Of a stretch of DNA of 64,000 nucleotides, positions 54,001-64,000 are shown piece after piece. This DNA is from Numida meleagris (taxonomy: Eukaryota > Chordata > Aves > Galliformes > Numididae): contig NC_034415.1 of assembly GCF_002078875.1 (NCBI RefSeq), positions 25,197,413-25,261,412 on the forward strand, read 5' to 3'. Position 1 is the first letter of the stretch. Each line of letters begins with the position of its first letter. The translations under genes and the position numbers were made by a program. Below the pieces are notes generated by a model. The model saw only the letters and a list, made by a program, of their open reading frames with translations. It did not search any database and was not told the origin of the DNA.

Positions 54001-55194
54001 ACATTCCCAGCAACACGTAACAACGAGTTCACAAGCAGACAAAAAAATCACAGAAGTATCAGCTTTACCTGAAGTGCCAGCACAGTATGGAACTATTTCA
54101 AGAGAATGTTTAGGCTCAATTTTCCAGGTTTAGGCCTTTCTCCTCACTATCATGACATGGAGGCACCAAATCATGTCACACGTACAGATCTAATTCTACC
54201 TGTATTCCACACAGCTCCCCATTACTTTCCTGTGGAGATATCAGAATCAGGTGCTGCACCGCAAAGTCCAATTTCAATTTCACACGAGAGCAGACAAAGC
54301 CCTATTACCTAATGTCATCACCACTTCCTCCCATTTGCCTGCTGCCCTGGCGTGCAATCTCAGGGACAAGAGAAGAACTTCAATCATCCAGAGTTCAAGC
54401 TGCTATACAGCTGCAGTTAGCAATGAAACATGTCACCAGTGAAAGATAAAAAACAACAAATGTCACATTCAAATCATTGGTTCTGAGCTGTGCAAACCTC
54501 CCAATCAACACGGCAAAGTCCTGAATATGCAATTATATTCCCGTTAGATATTAATTGACTATCCTGAGATGGTCTTTTCTGTGTAAGTGAATCAAAACAT
54601 CACTGATGGCTCTGACAGGCCACTCGCTTGCCATCTTTGACGCTTCATCCTTCAAAATTCGAGTGTCACGCTGTGTCCCGGCTCAGGGCCTTTGGCTATG
54701 GACACAGCACAGTGTTAGTCCCCCAAAACATGGAGCGTCCCAATCCAAATAACAGCCGCCTCCTCGGGAACAGGAGGAAAGGAGAAGAGACCCCCAAACC
54801 CACGGAACTGCCACCACTAAAACACAGCTACACTTCGAAAGCTATATTTCCTTGGCAATTTACAGCCGAATCAGCTGTTTCCAAGAAGAAACACGTATCT
54901 GTAGGGAAGCACCTCACTCCGTGCTTCAGGGGGTGGCAACCTCCGGCGGGCCGAGAGGAAGGAGAGGGGCGCGGGGCCGAGCAGCGAGGCGGGGCCCGCC
55001 CGTACCTTGGGGTAGGTGTGCAGGGAGTAGGTCAGCTGGCAGGCGCGGTGGCAGGACGCCGTGTTGCCCAACACGGAGTCAAAAGCCTCGGAGGAGCTGG
55101 CGGGCACGGTTCCCGCAGCCCGAGCGCGGCCACCCGCCCACAGCAACAGCAGGGCCAGAGGCAGGCAGAGCAGACCGGCCCGCCGCGCCGCCAT
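48036..55194 (-). CDS. TMEM59: TMEM59, Golgi/endosomal membrane glycoprotein, 8 exons
   Basis: TMEM59 is a type I membrane protein of Golgi and endolysosomes that modulates glycosylation and trafficking and promotes LC3 labelling of endosomes through ATG16L1. Exons in order: 55194-55006, 52932-52827, 51020-50926, 50731-50579, 50309-50237, 49913-49829, 49014-48906, 48191-48036; 321 aa (human 323). It has a signal peptide at about 1-26 and a Cys-rich lumenal region (CHRACQLTY, YACQRGCRLFSICQF, YACHLGCQNQ) with an NRT glycosylation sequon. The strongly conserved block LVRSFWSDMMDSAQSFITSS follows, then one membrane span at about 238-260 and a cytosolic tail. The tail keeps YGDLEYMNEQKL, the ATG16L1 WD40-binding motif region. 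Exons 5-6 encode a divergent lumenal linker. All junctions are GT-AG. Confidence 0.95.
49567..49588. repeat. (CA)n microsatellite followed by A run
   Basis: Short CA dinucleotide repeat leading into an A run, within a TMEM59 intron. No function is implied. Confidence 0.8.
52985..53037. repeat. A-rich and T-rich simple tracts
   Basis: A run of about eighteen A near 52985-53002, a short ACAAAAAACCC stretch, then about twelve T near 53026-53037, in TMEM59 intron 1 about 50 bp upstream of exon 2. The opposed tracts could form a weak hairpin. Confidence 0.75.
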
Positions 55195-55480
55195 CTTCCT
55201 CCTCTGACGGGACCGGCCGCCGGGAGCCTCTCGCGAGATCACCGCTCCCCTCCTCCGCGCGGTGTCTGCTGGGAGTTGTAGTTCGCGCCGCCGGGCGGCC
55301 CCAGCCGCCGCAACGGGCCGTAGCCAGCGGCGGGAACTACGCAGCGCGCAGGGCAGGGCGGCGGCTTCCGGCAGGAGGATGGAGCGGTTCGTGGTGCGCC
55401 GGGCCCGCTCCCCGCAGAGCCCTCGCCGGGCCCGGCCGGAACCCCGCGCCTACCGGCAGGCCACGCTCGAGTCCCTCAAG
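54930..55480. promoter_or_regulatory. Bidirectional CpG promoter TMEM59/TCEANC2
   Basis: CpG-rich block with the two start codons only 184 bp apart (TMEM59 ATG at 55194 on minus, TCEANC2 ATG at 55379 on plus). Between them lies TGCTGGGAGTTGTAGT (55267-55282), the complement of the ZNF143/THAP11-type ACTACAACTCCCAGCA site found in many bidirectional housekeeping promoters. An ETS-type CTTCCGG is just upstream of the TCEANC2 ATG (~55365). No TATA box was seen. Confidence 0.78.
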
Positions 55481-58400
55481 GCGAGTCCCCGTGTTCTGCA
55501 CGCTGGTTCACGTCGTAGCCAACAGCGTGTTGATAACGCCTCCGTTTGCTGAGGGTAAGCCCAAGTCCTCATTCATAGAAAGAATTCATCATTTCCTGAT
55601 GGCTTTTCTGTTTTCCAGAGAGTGGTCGTGGTGGAGGACATAAAGCGATGGAAGGCGATGCTCGAGCTCCCCGGGCAGCCCAAAGAAAACCTGATGGAAG
55701 CTTTGGGGGAACTGAAGAAGAAAATACCTTCCAAGGAAGTGCTTCTGTCGACAAAAATAGGTACACCGCTCTCACCCGGACATTGCTCCCTGCGCCCGAG
55801 CGGCTTGTGCTGCAGGAGCCGAACAGCGCCACCTGGCGGCCAACGGCGCTGCCGGGCGGGGAGCAGCGCCCTGCTGGGACGGGAGCCTTGGGTCTGCTCT
55901 GTAAGGAGCCGTGTTGGCGCAGCAGGCCTGCGTCCAGTGCAGAGTTCTGCTTCGAGCACCGTGATGTTTGTGTGCTATAACGCTGTCATCACCACCACCG
56001 AGCAACGTCTTCCTTAAGGGGGTTTTCAGTTTAAAAAAAAAGCATACGTAGGCCAATTTTACAAGCTTTCACCAGAGCCAGTCTCTCTCCACTTTGGCAC
56101 CTTGAGAAAACAATTTTCACCTGTGTAGCTCCATTCCTTGCTAATTTCTATGGCAAAATCCCTGCAGGAGTCCGAGAGTGAGAAATTCAGGCTTCATTCC
56201 GAGTAATTTTATACTTACATTTCTGCCAATGCTGACGCTGCCCGAATTAAAGCTGTATGTGGCTGCTGAGCACCAATATGACTGCTGTCCAGTATATTTT
56301 GTCCGCCTACCAAAACTGTGCGACTTGTTGCCTTTTTTCAGGTCACACAGTGAACAAGATGCGCAAACATTCCGATCACGATGTGGCCAGCCTTGCCAAA
56401 GATGTTTATGTGGAATGGCGAGCTTTCATCAAACACCACTCAAACAGGCCCTCAATAGAAGTCAAGAGCGATCCCAAGACTGAGGCTTTCAGAAAGAACG
56501 CGCGGAAGCTGCTTTGTGAAGCCCTGGATCTAGAGGTAGTGTTTATCTTCACCTCAAAGAGTACCTGCTCGTAGGAACAGGTTAGAGAAGCCTTTGTCAG
56601 CCATAGTTACCCTAAAACTGGTCCTGGCAGCAGAGTGGGGACAAAAGTTCCTATTTTCAATAAGTCTCTGCGCGCCCCCATTTATCATTAGCTTTGTTTT
56701 AAAGGTAGATTTGTGGTTGTTTTGTTTGTTATTAAACAAGTAAACATGCTAATTTGAGGTGTACATTGCTCTCAGTTACACCACCAACCAACAGAGTAGC
56801 TGTGTATGTACTGCAGTTGGGATGGATAAGAGAAGGAGGAAGTTAGTAGAGCATAAAGTTTTGACTATTACTTATCAGCAATTAAAACAACACTGGGACC
56901 TTTTGGGCGTTTCATATTTAAGTAATTAAACACTTGTAAATTGAAATCTATTGCAAAAACATAGAGGCAAGGCTGACAGTATATAAAATGGCAATAATTA
57001 CTAGATCCCTTTGGTATCTTTAAGTAAAGGAACAGAGTTTTGCTGCGAGGCTGAACAACTAGCTTGCTTGGTCTACAAAACACTGTAATAATTACCCCTT
57101 TAATTTATTCATTAGTTATCCCTTAAACGGCAAGAAAAGTGATAAGCGCTCAAGAATTTCAAAGCTATGTGTTTGCCAGCTATGAGAACAACCTCCCCAA
57201 CTTTCTATCTGTCTGGGCTGAGGCAGAGCAAAAAGGTCATTTAGTGTGGGAGCGCTTCAGGATGATTACGTGGAGAGCTCGCTTTTAGGTCAAGCCATTA
57301 ACACTGCTGGTAAACTCCAAACCTAGGAGACATGAAGGCTACAATGCCACCCTTAAACAGGTGGTATTGGGTAAGGTAGGACAAAGCAGAACCACCTCTG
57401 AAGAGGACTTACCTGAAAGTATGGCAAGGAAAACTACCTTTGTGGCTTGCAGCTGCCATTGCATCTACAAGTGGAGCTTATATCTGTAGGATGAACAACA
57501 TACAGATGCAGGGGAGCCACAGAGATTGGGCAAGCGAAAAGTGGGGACACCTGAGTGCTGATTAGAGAGGGAGAATGAGGCTGAGTTGATACAATACAGC
57601 TCCTAGTGCTGGCCAACAGAGGGGTAATTTACTTTTGGGTAGCAAAAAGAGAGTGAAAATGGTGGGCAAAGGACTTGGAGGAGTATTGGTTGACACACTG
57701 GAATCTCCTGTATGCAAAGCATGGGAGCTTTCCTGTCACAAAAAGCAGAAGTGAAATTAAAACCATTTCTTGATGGGCAAGGTTGTTTCTTTTTTTTTCC
57801 TAAGCTGTTCTAAATTACAGGTTTTGGCACATGTTGAAGCAATAACTACATAATTAACATTTAGTAAATCCCTTTCTGCATTCTTAATTATACCTCCTTT
57901 TACACACAGAGAGCCCGCATCTCCCTTTATAGCACCAAGCAGGGTTGCCAAGTGTTTGGCATGTCTTATAGCTGCTATTGGAATTGAGTTTAAAATAGTA
58001 TCTGAGGTGCCTTACATCGGCAGGATCAAAAAGCAAGCTTCACAGAGACAGCACAACATAGCTTCTAATTGTGGCTCCAGTGGGTACCCAAAGCGAGTTG
58101 CAGATTAGTTTCCTGTTGTGGTGGCAAAGCACTGCCACCCAGGTGGAGATGTGAATATGTTCCCTGTTACTGACCATGCTGTCTTGGTCCTTAATTGCTA
58201 GGGTGGAATTAAATTGTTCTTCCTGTTGCACTTGTGATGAGAGGTAGATTTCCTTGAATCTACACTGATTATTGAAGAAACACCGAAAAGCACCAAACTC
58301 CAATTTCAATCAGTTGGTCTCCTTATTAAATGTAAAGATCTAATTTTATACTTTGCTGTTTTCAGATTGATCACCCACTGGCTGAAAATATTGAGCGAGA

Positions 58401-58554
58401 AGCTTTTCATCTCTCTTCTCGTCTCATTAGTGCGCCATATCGCAGAATGGTGCGAGCTCTTGTCTTCTCATTAAAGCACAAACCTGAAATGCGAGCAGAA
58501 GTCAAGACTGGCACGCTCACCGTCCCTACATTTGTACAGAGCCATAAAAAGTGA
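55379..58554 (+). CDS. TCEANC2: TCEANC2, TFIIS N-terminal and central domain protein, 4 exons
   Basis: TCEANC2 resembles the N-terminal (LW) and central domains of elongation factor TFIIS but lacks the C-terminal zinc ribbon needed for RNA cleavage stimulation; its role is inferred to be transcription-related. Exons: 55379-55480, 55619-55760, 56342-56535, 58366-58554, giving 208 aa, equal to human. Marks include the MERFVVR start, [67 protein letters not shown], and the terminal FVQSHKK. Introns 2 and 3 are GT-AG. Intron 1 (55481-55618, 138 bp) begins GCGAGT, so it is read as GC-AG: only AAG followed by AGA-GTG keeps the conserved protein in frame. It is head-to-head with TMEM59. Confidence 0.95.
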
Positions 58555-59490
58555 GGTGTTGTGCTGGATGCCGAGCGAGAACTTCATGTGCCTGCATCTC
58601 TGTGGAACTGGGAACCCTTTCTGTCACAAGGGGAGCGCCGAAGAGCAGACAGCGTGACTCACTTGGCTGAAGACAAGAACTACCAGTGATGAAAGTGGTG
58701 CTCGAAATCTGTGTGGGGTTGTTGCACAAAAAGTTTCTTCTACTCTGCTGTATATTTTCCTGGTACAAAGCCATCCCCGCTCACTCACCTGTTTCTTCTG
58801 TCAGTTTGTCATACCTCAGTTGGGCTGCATCCCTGATGTGGATCTTCAGGTGTAATTAGCTGAATGGCTAAAGGACCAGCTCTGTACTGCAATGGTGGGA
58901 AAGAGTGGGAAATGGGGGTAATTGTTTCATGGGAGGAGGTTCCTAATGGATAACTGCAAACCCTCGTTAATCCTAAATCAGCCAAATCCACTGTGGCTGG
59001 GCCCTGTTTAGTCAAGCCAGGTGATTTCCCCTGCATCCACAGTGGGATACAAAACGGGTTTCAACAGTTTTCTATCCATCCTTCCATTGGCTCAGTCATC
59101 CCGCAGTCGTGGGCATTTTCTGAAACCCTGGGGTGAAAACCGAAATGCCCTGGGGTATAGGTGCTATCTAATACTTCTGCTTAATGAGCAGCTTGCTCTG
59201 ACTTCCATACCTCACTCATGATTGAAATGTGGTGCTTATTAGTGTAACATTAAAAAAAAAACAACACCTTGAGATGAATTTTTTAACTACAATTATGCTG
59301 TAAGGAAAACATTCCACATCCAGGCTTTTCTCCTCTGTAAAGAGCATGTTTCAGAATGATGGTGTAAATAGATTTAAGCAACAAACTATTGTTTGAATTG
59401 CTGCTAGTTATTAAAACCTGGAAACCTTGCCTTTCGTATTTACTCTGGTTTCTTTACTGCCACAAGTCATCTTGCTCTCTGTATGCTATT

Positions 59491-59496
59491 ATTAAA
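59491..59496 (+). promoter_or_regulatory. TCEANC2: Possible TCEANC2 poly(A) signal
   Basis: ATTAAA about 940 nt past the stop codon. Another weak hexamer near 59248 (ATTAAA inside an A run) is an alternative. Neither is decisive. Confidence 0.4.
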
Positions 59497-59509
59497 GCTG
59501 TGACAGGCA

Positions 59510-60183
59510 CAGTCTTTCTCTACTGGTAGACAATGAAGTGCTCTGTGTTCTCTGTGCGTGTACAAGGCACTGGTCGCAATCCATTTTCTGAGTTAACGGG
59601 GTCGAGAGAGTCAAGTGCTGGGATGAGTGAAATCTGCTTGTTCACAGGCATGGGAACTGAAGGGTAATGCACTGTGAGGAGGTGTGCTTTGATCAGTCAT
59701 GGTCAACGCTGATCTCAGGGGAGTCACTTAGGAACAAATAATGCAGTGTGAAAATGGTGCAGTAGTCGGTATTCAGATCTTCATCCTAAAATGGGACTGG
59801 GTGTCAGTAAGTGGGTCTGCTAAATACTTCTCTGAACACTACAACACCCAAAACGCACTAGGAGGCAGAAAGTAGCAGATGTGAGTGGTGACTAAGGATT
59901 ATACATCACTAAAGACCTAACACTTGATGACCGGTCTGGAGCAAGAGATGCGAAAACCCTCAATTTTTTACAAGTAATCAGATCCATTTCCCACTTAGCT
60001 TCAGACTGCATGGCTGTAATTGAATTCACCCATCTTGGACTGTCACAAAAGGGGTTCAGGATCAATGAGTGGCTTAGGTTTTGTTTCCAGAGCTGCAATG
60101 CCAAGACCTGCCATACAGGGGAAAGAGATGCGGATGCTTACTAGATACTATCCATAATAGTGCTGTAAAATTTAAAAACAAGG
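59510..60183. other. Sequence past TCEANC2, nothing recognised
   Basis: No coding exon, repeat or RNA gene was recognised between the likely TCEANC2 3' end and the minus-strand open stretch that follows. Confidence 0.55.
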
Positions 60184-60397
60184 TCACATAGACATAAACA
60201 AGGCTCTACACAGCCATGTCTTCTGGGTGACGTTATCCGCATCTCTCTTGGCCCCTGACACCTTTCTTTTCTGAACACACTTCAGGGAGAAGCAGTTGTT
60301 CCATCTATTTTGGATGTCTTTCAGCTCTTTGAAGCACACATTGCAGAGGATATATTTTTTTGGCCTCATTCTCAGTACATGCTGAGTATTTCTCTTT
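60184..60397 (-). other. Candidate terminal exon of an unidentified minus-strand gene
   Basis: An open minus-strand stretch of ~70 codons ends at TGA (60184-60186) and is preceded by a possible acceptor (ATACTCAG, with a poor pyrimidine tract). Its wobble positions are rich in G/C (GTG, TGC, TTC, GAG, CTG, GAC, ATC, AAC, AAG), unlike the surrounding AT-rich DNA. The product has several Cys and a basic KRKVSGAKRDAD segment resembling a proprotein-convertase site. In human, minus-strand CDCP2 lies next to TCEANC2, which makes its 3' exon a natural guess. However, I could not match the sequence, and no upstream CUB-domain exon is visible in the window. It could be chance or a relic. Confidence 0.3.
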
Positions 60398-60409
60398 TGG
60401 GAATTAACT

Positions 60410-62870
60410 TCAGGAATGCAGAGTTACTGCACACCAGTAAACTCATATAAATTGTGTCTATTTTATGGCTAATACTTTCACAACTATTTTTCTAAGGGAC
60501 CTAAGCGCATAGCTCTGGGTCCAGCTATTGCAGGGTGATGTTAAAGCTGCAGGGACATGTAGGATGAAGATTCACTGAGCGGGGAATTGGGAAAGATCCC
60601 CAAGGGCTGGGCTGGGGAGCTGCAGCGCAGCGGGGAGCGCAGACAACAGGGGAATGGTTTAAGGACTTCTGAAGAGCAAACCCACTGGTTTGGGAGGCAG
60701 CAGTGAAGGAAAGCTTCACCGTGCTGCAAATTGCTGGGGCGAAAGAAGAAGGGAGCAGGCGAGACCCTTCCCATCCTTCCTGAAAAGGAGAGCGCAGCAC
60801 CACGGCGTTGCTCGTCTTTTAAGAGGCTCTTCAAAGGTTTCTCCACAAAGAACCCAAACTTTTAGATCTCTCTCACTGGCAGCCCTGTGATCCGAAGGCT
60901 GTGCTGGGCTGGCCCTAGAAGAAGAGATGCTGAGACAAGGAGCAGCCCCAGATGCCCTCTCACAGCCCCCAGGGCCCCAACTGCTTCTGGGGGCTGCAGA
61001 ATCACAGTCCCCGCACTGCACCCATTTCCCTCTGCGACACTGCCGGGGTGGCAAACCCAATGCTTGACTTACAGAACCACAAAGGAGCTGCGAGGGCCCA
61101 GCCAGGCAGCTCCTGAACACCCAGCACCAGGATTCAGGGGAAACTGAGGCACAGAGAAGCTCTGGCATCCTGAAAGATGCAACCAGGGGAAGTGTGTGCC
61201 AGGGTTACACTGCAATTAGCACTGCTCTAAATTCTTCTGCTGGCAGTCAGCTGAGCAACATCTATGGTCCCTGTCAATTAGACTAGATTACAGGATAATC
61301 CTTGCTAATTATATATCATCATACACCGAGCAGTTATCTCCCTATAAAAGGTGCCCCTATCGTGGACCAGCACTCTTCCTGCAGCACAGCCTGCCCAAAT
61401 GGCAGGATTGCTTTTGTGCAGCCACTGGTTTGTCTAAGCTGAGATTTTCACATTGTGACACTATGGAGGGAGGAGGAGGAGGATGCCTCAAGCCCAGAGC
61501 CCCCAAACCCACCGCGGTGCTGGCTTTGGGAGAGAGCTCCTCCCACAGCCAGAGCCTGGGACATGCTTGGATAGGGCTGCCAGCAACACTGATTTAGATT
61601 GACCCTTAAGGCAATGCCATCTTTTGAACACAGCAGCTTCCCACGTCCCCCAAGTGCTCCGTTTCATCCCTGCACGCCCAAACCCCAGGAGCACGGGGAG
61701 GATGACCTCGCTGTCCTCTGGGCCGCGACGGCCGGGAAATGGAGGAGACGGCTGCTTAAAATAAGCTGGGAAACAACAACTCCCAGTAAACGCTGTCCTT
61801 GCATTTTTAATCATCCATATGCTGGAGCTATTATGCTTCCCCAGCTGGCGGGGCTGGTGGCTGCTGCCTGCTCAGCTGTGCTCCATCGGGTACCTGCAGG
61901 GTAAAGGGGTGGCGGTGGGCTGTGGGGTGTGCTGCTTCCCCATGGGGAAGGGTTTGGGGCCTACAGCTCTGGCTGTGTGCTGCGTCCTAGGGCAGCTGGC
62001 ACTGAGCGTCCCATCTAATGTGCCCTGAGGAGTAGCAAGCAGGGAGGTGAGAACCAGAAGCGATGAAATTAGAGGTAATGGGCTGCTTGGGGAGGGGATG
62101 CCGGTTTGGGCAGGGAGCACAGATTAGAGGAGTAGAGCTGCTTCATTCCTGGCATTCTTTGAGAGAGAAAAAAAAGTAAGATAAAGGGTTAAAGCAGGTT
62201 CAGAGCCAAACTTCATGGCCCCTGGGTGGGACACGATCTCGCTGGGGCTGTGGTGTACAAACCCTGAGCATGTCCCATATGGCAACACCTGCCTCTGCTC
62301 CACCTTTGGGGGGCGTTTCCTCTAACAAGCACCTCAACCCCAAGGCAGACTGCTGCATGCTGCAGCATCTTTCATCCATGGTATGTGCTGGTGAGAGAAG
62401 AAAATGGCCCCAGAGGGAGAGTCAATGAAGCAGCGGGGTCTGTGCCCAGTGCCACTGAGGGAAAAAGCTCAGTGCTCAGTATGGCATTGAGTAAAGCACC
62501 AAAGAGCAGGTTCCTGCAAAGGGGGCAGCTCAGAAACCTTTCCTTCTTTCTCGCAGCCACCAAGGTAACAGACACTGTGTTTTTACTTTAAAAGAAGGGC
62601 GAGCATCAGCAGAATCTCACTGCAACCCTCAGACCACGTAAATCTCTGGCAAGCGGAGCATGCGATGCAGCTGCTTCAGAAAGCACTGGGGTGGTACTTC
62701 TTATGGCCCAGTTGGTGCAAAGATCTGCACTTTATACAGCACCTCTGGGAACAGGGGGACACAGGAAGCAGCCATCACTATGCCCAGCTGCTGACCCTTC
62801 CCTCTCTGTGCAGCATGCCCAGCACTCATCGATAAAACCGGTAACAAATCGCTGTGTTTGTGCAGCACTC
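60410..62870. other. GC-moderate intergenic segment, no gene recognised
   Basis: Both strands carry 60-150 codon open frames, but they overlap one another, show no domain signature, and lack convincing splice sites. They look like products of base composition. No repeat family was recognised with confidence. Confidence 0.45.
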
Positions 62871-62884
62871 ACAGGGGAAGGGAC

Positions 62885-63050
62885 ATCCAGTCCAGCCCAT
62901 CCAGTTCCAACCCCTGCCATGGGCTGAATGCTCCCCAGCAGATCAGGCTGCCCACCCAACCTGGCCTTGAACACCACCAGGGATGGGACACGCACGCTTC
63001 ACCAGGCAGCAGTGCCTGAGCCTCACCCACCTCTCAGTGAGGAGATGAAC
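62885..63050 (-). mobile_element. CR1 LINE fragment
   Basis: The plus strand shows the complement of CR1: CATCCAGTTCCAACCCCTGC, CCAGCAGATCAGGCTGCCCA, AACCTGGCCTTGAACACCAC. It is moderately diverged. Confidence 0.85.
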
Positions 63051-63317
63051 ACAATATTCTTATTAAAATTAACTTGCAAGAGCAGCACAGCTCCAGCCCT
63101 CAGTTACCCCTCTCCTTTCTCCTCCCAGCCCTCTCTGTTAGCTCTCTGTATAGCTCACATGTTGCATTGCATCACTCGTTGCAGCGATGAGCAAACCCCC
63201 GGAACCACCATCATGCTCACAGCTCGGTGAGCACCGTGTGCACAGAGCCCCATTGATGGGAAAGGTTGCCCGAGGCCAGGAGGATGGCATTGAGCCCAGC
63301 ACCCTGGGCAGCTACAA

Positions 63318-63485
63318 GGGGCTTTTGTCCAGCCTGGGAAGCGCTGCATGGTGACCTGCCTCATCCCAGGGACAGGGAGGTGTTCTAGAACTGTGGGGAT
63401 ATGGCACTGAGGGACGTGGGCCTGGTGGGGTGGGTTGGGCTTGGGGATCTCAGAGGTCTTTTCCAGCCCTAATAATTCTATGATC
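63318..63485 (+). mobile_element. CR1 LINE 3' fragment
   Basis: Plus-sense CR1 ending: GATATGGCACTGAGGGACGT, GGGCTTGGGGATCTCAGAGG, TCTTTTCCAGCCCTAATAAT, then TTCTATGATCC. It is in inverted orientation to the CR1 fragment ~300 bp to its left. Confidence 0.87.
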
Positions 63486-63489
63486 CTCT

Positions 63490-64000
63490 GAGATATGGTG
63501 CGTGGGCATCCAGAAACACCACCCAGAAACACCCATATGTGCTGTACCCATCACTGCGCACCGAGGGGAGATGCTGATGTCTGCAGTGCGGATCCACGGC
63601 ACCCACACCAGTACGGATGGGGAACATGGAGGTTTGTTACAAATATTGCTATATTTGGGGGTAGCTGCTATGTTCAGGAATTCAGTAATTGCCAGGAATA
63701 CTTCCAGCCATCAGCAAACAGTGTTACTTTCCTGAAAGTAGAAGCACCAGAGGGAAAACAAATTGAAGCAGGTGCGGGAATAGTTACGGAGCACAAGAAG
63801 TGCATTCCTGAGCCAAATGGACAGATTGAGAGACAGAGGAAAACTGATGGGAAGGGAAATGGCTGCCTGCGGCCCAGATCTCAGGCATGGAGACAAGGTG
63901 GAGGTTGGGCTCAGGCTTCATTTCACTGTCTGCATTTCAGCAGCTGTGTTAGTGCTAAACTTGGGACAAGAGTGGTTTTGGGGGGCACATTTCCAACCTG
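63490..64000. other. Window end, nothing recognised
   Basis: No coding exon, repeat family or RNA gene was recognised in the last ~500 bases. Confidence 0.5.

Noticed and set aside
61488..61814. 108-codon minus-strand frame suspected to be part of CDCP2
   Set aside because: No CUB-domain cysteine or aromatic pattern and no credible splice sites; the overlapping plus-strand frame is equally long.

Overview
This window looks like a vertebrate nuclear chromosome, most likely a galliform bird such as chicken. It has short spliced genes, CpG-island promoters, and several 3' fragments of CR1 LINEs (the dominant bird retroposon). The gene order matches human 1p32.3: NDC1, YIPF1, DIO1, HSPB11, LRRC42, LDLRAD1, TMEM59, TCEANC2. 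All eight genes were identified by reading exons directly and comparing them with remembered vertebrate orthologues. Each reconstructed CDS keeps frame across every junction and ends at a stop with a family-typical length.

Layout: 1-2.5 kb holds no recognised gene. NDC1 (-, 18 coding exons, 673 aa) fills 2.7-18.05 kb. YIPF1 (-, 8 coding exons plus an inferred 3'UTR exon, 306 aa) lies upstream in tandem, and its poly(A) signal sits beside the NDC1 promoter. DIO1 (+, 4 exons, 246 aa) is divergent from YIPF1; it has an in-frame UGA read as selenocysteine and a SECIS hairpin in the 3'UTR. HSPB11/IFT25 (-, 141 aa) converges on DIO1 and shares a bidirectional promoter with LRRC42 (+, 418 aa). LDLRAD1 (-, 206 aa) and TMEM59 (-, 321 aa) follow. 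TMEM59 shares a short CpG promoter with TCEANC2 (+, 208 aa), whose first intron appears to be GC-AG. The last ~4.5 kb has CR1 fragments and one coding-like minus-strand stretch that I cannot name.

These are housekeeping and metabolic genes, not a pathway. NDC1 serves the nuclear pore, YIPF1 the Golgi, DIO1 thyroid-hormone activation, HSPB11 intraflagellar transport, TMEM59 Golgi/autophagy, and TCEANC2 is TFIIS-related. LRRC42 and LDLRAD1 are poorly characterised. I found no sign of a novel multi-gene system. The most interesting points are structural: the Sec/SECIS pair, the GC-AG intron, the split YIPF1 3'UTR reaching the NDC1 promoter, and the compact bidirectional promoters.
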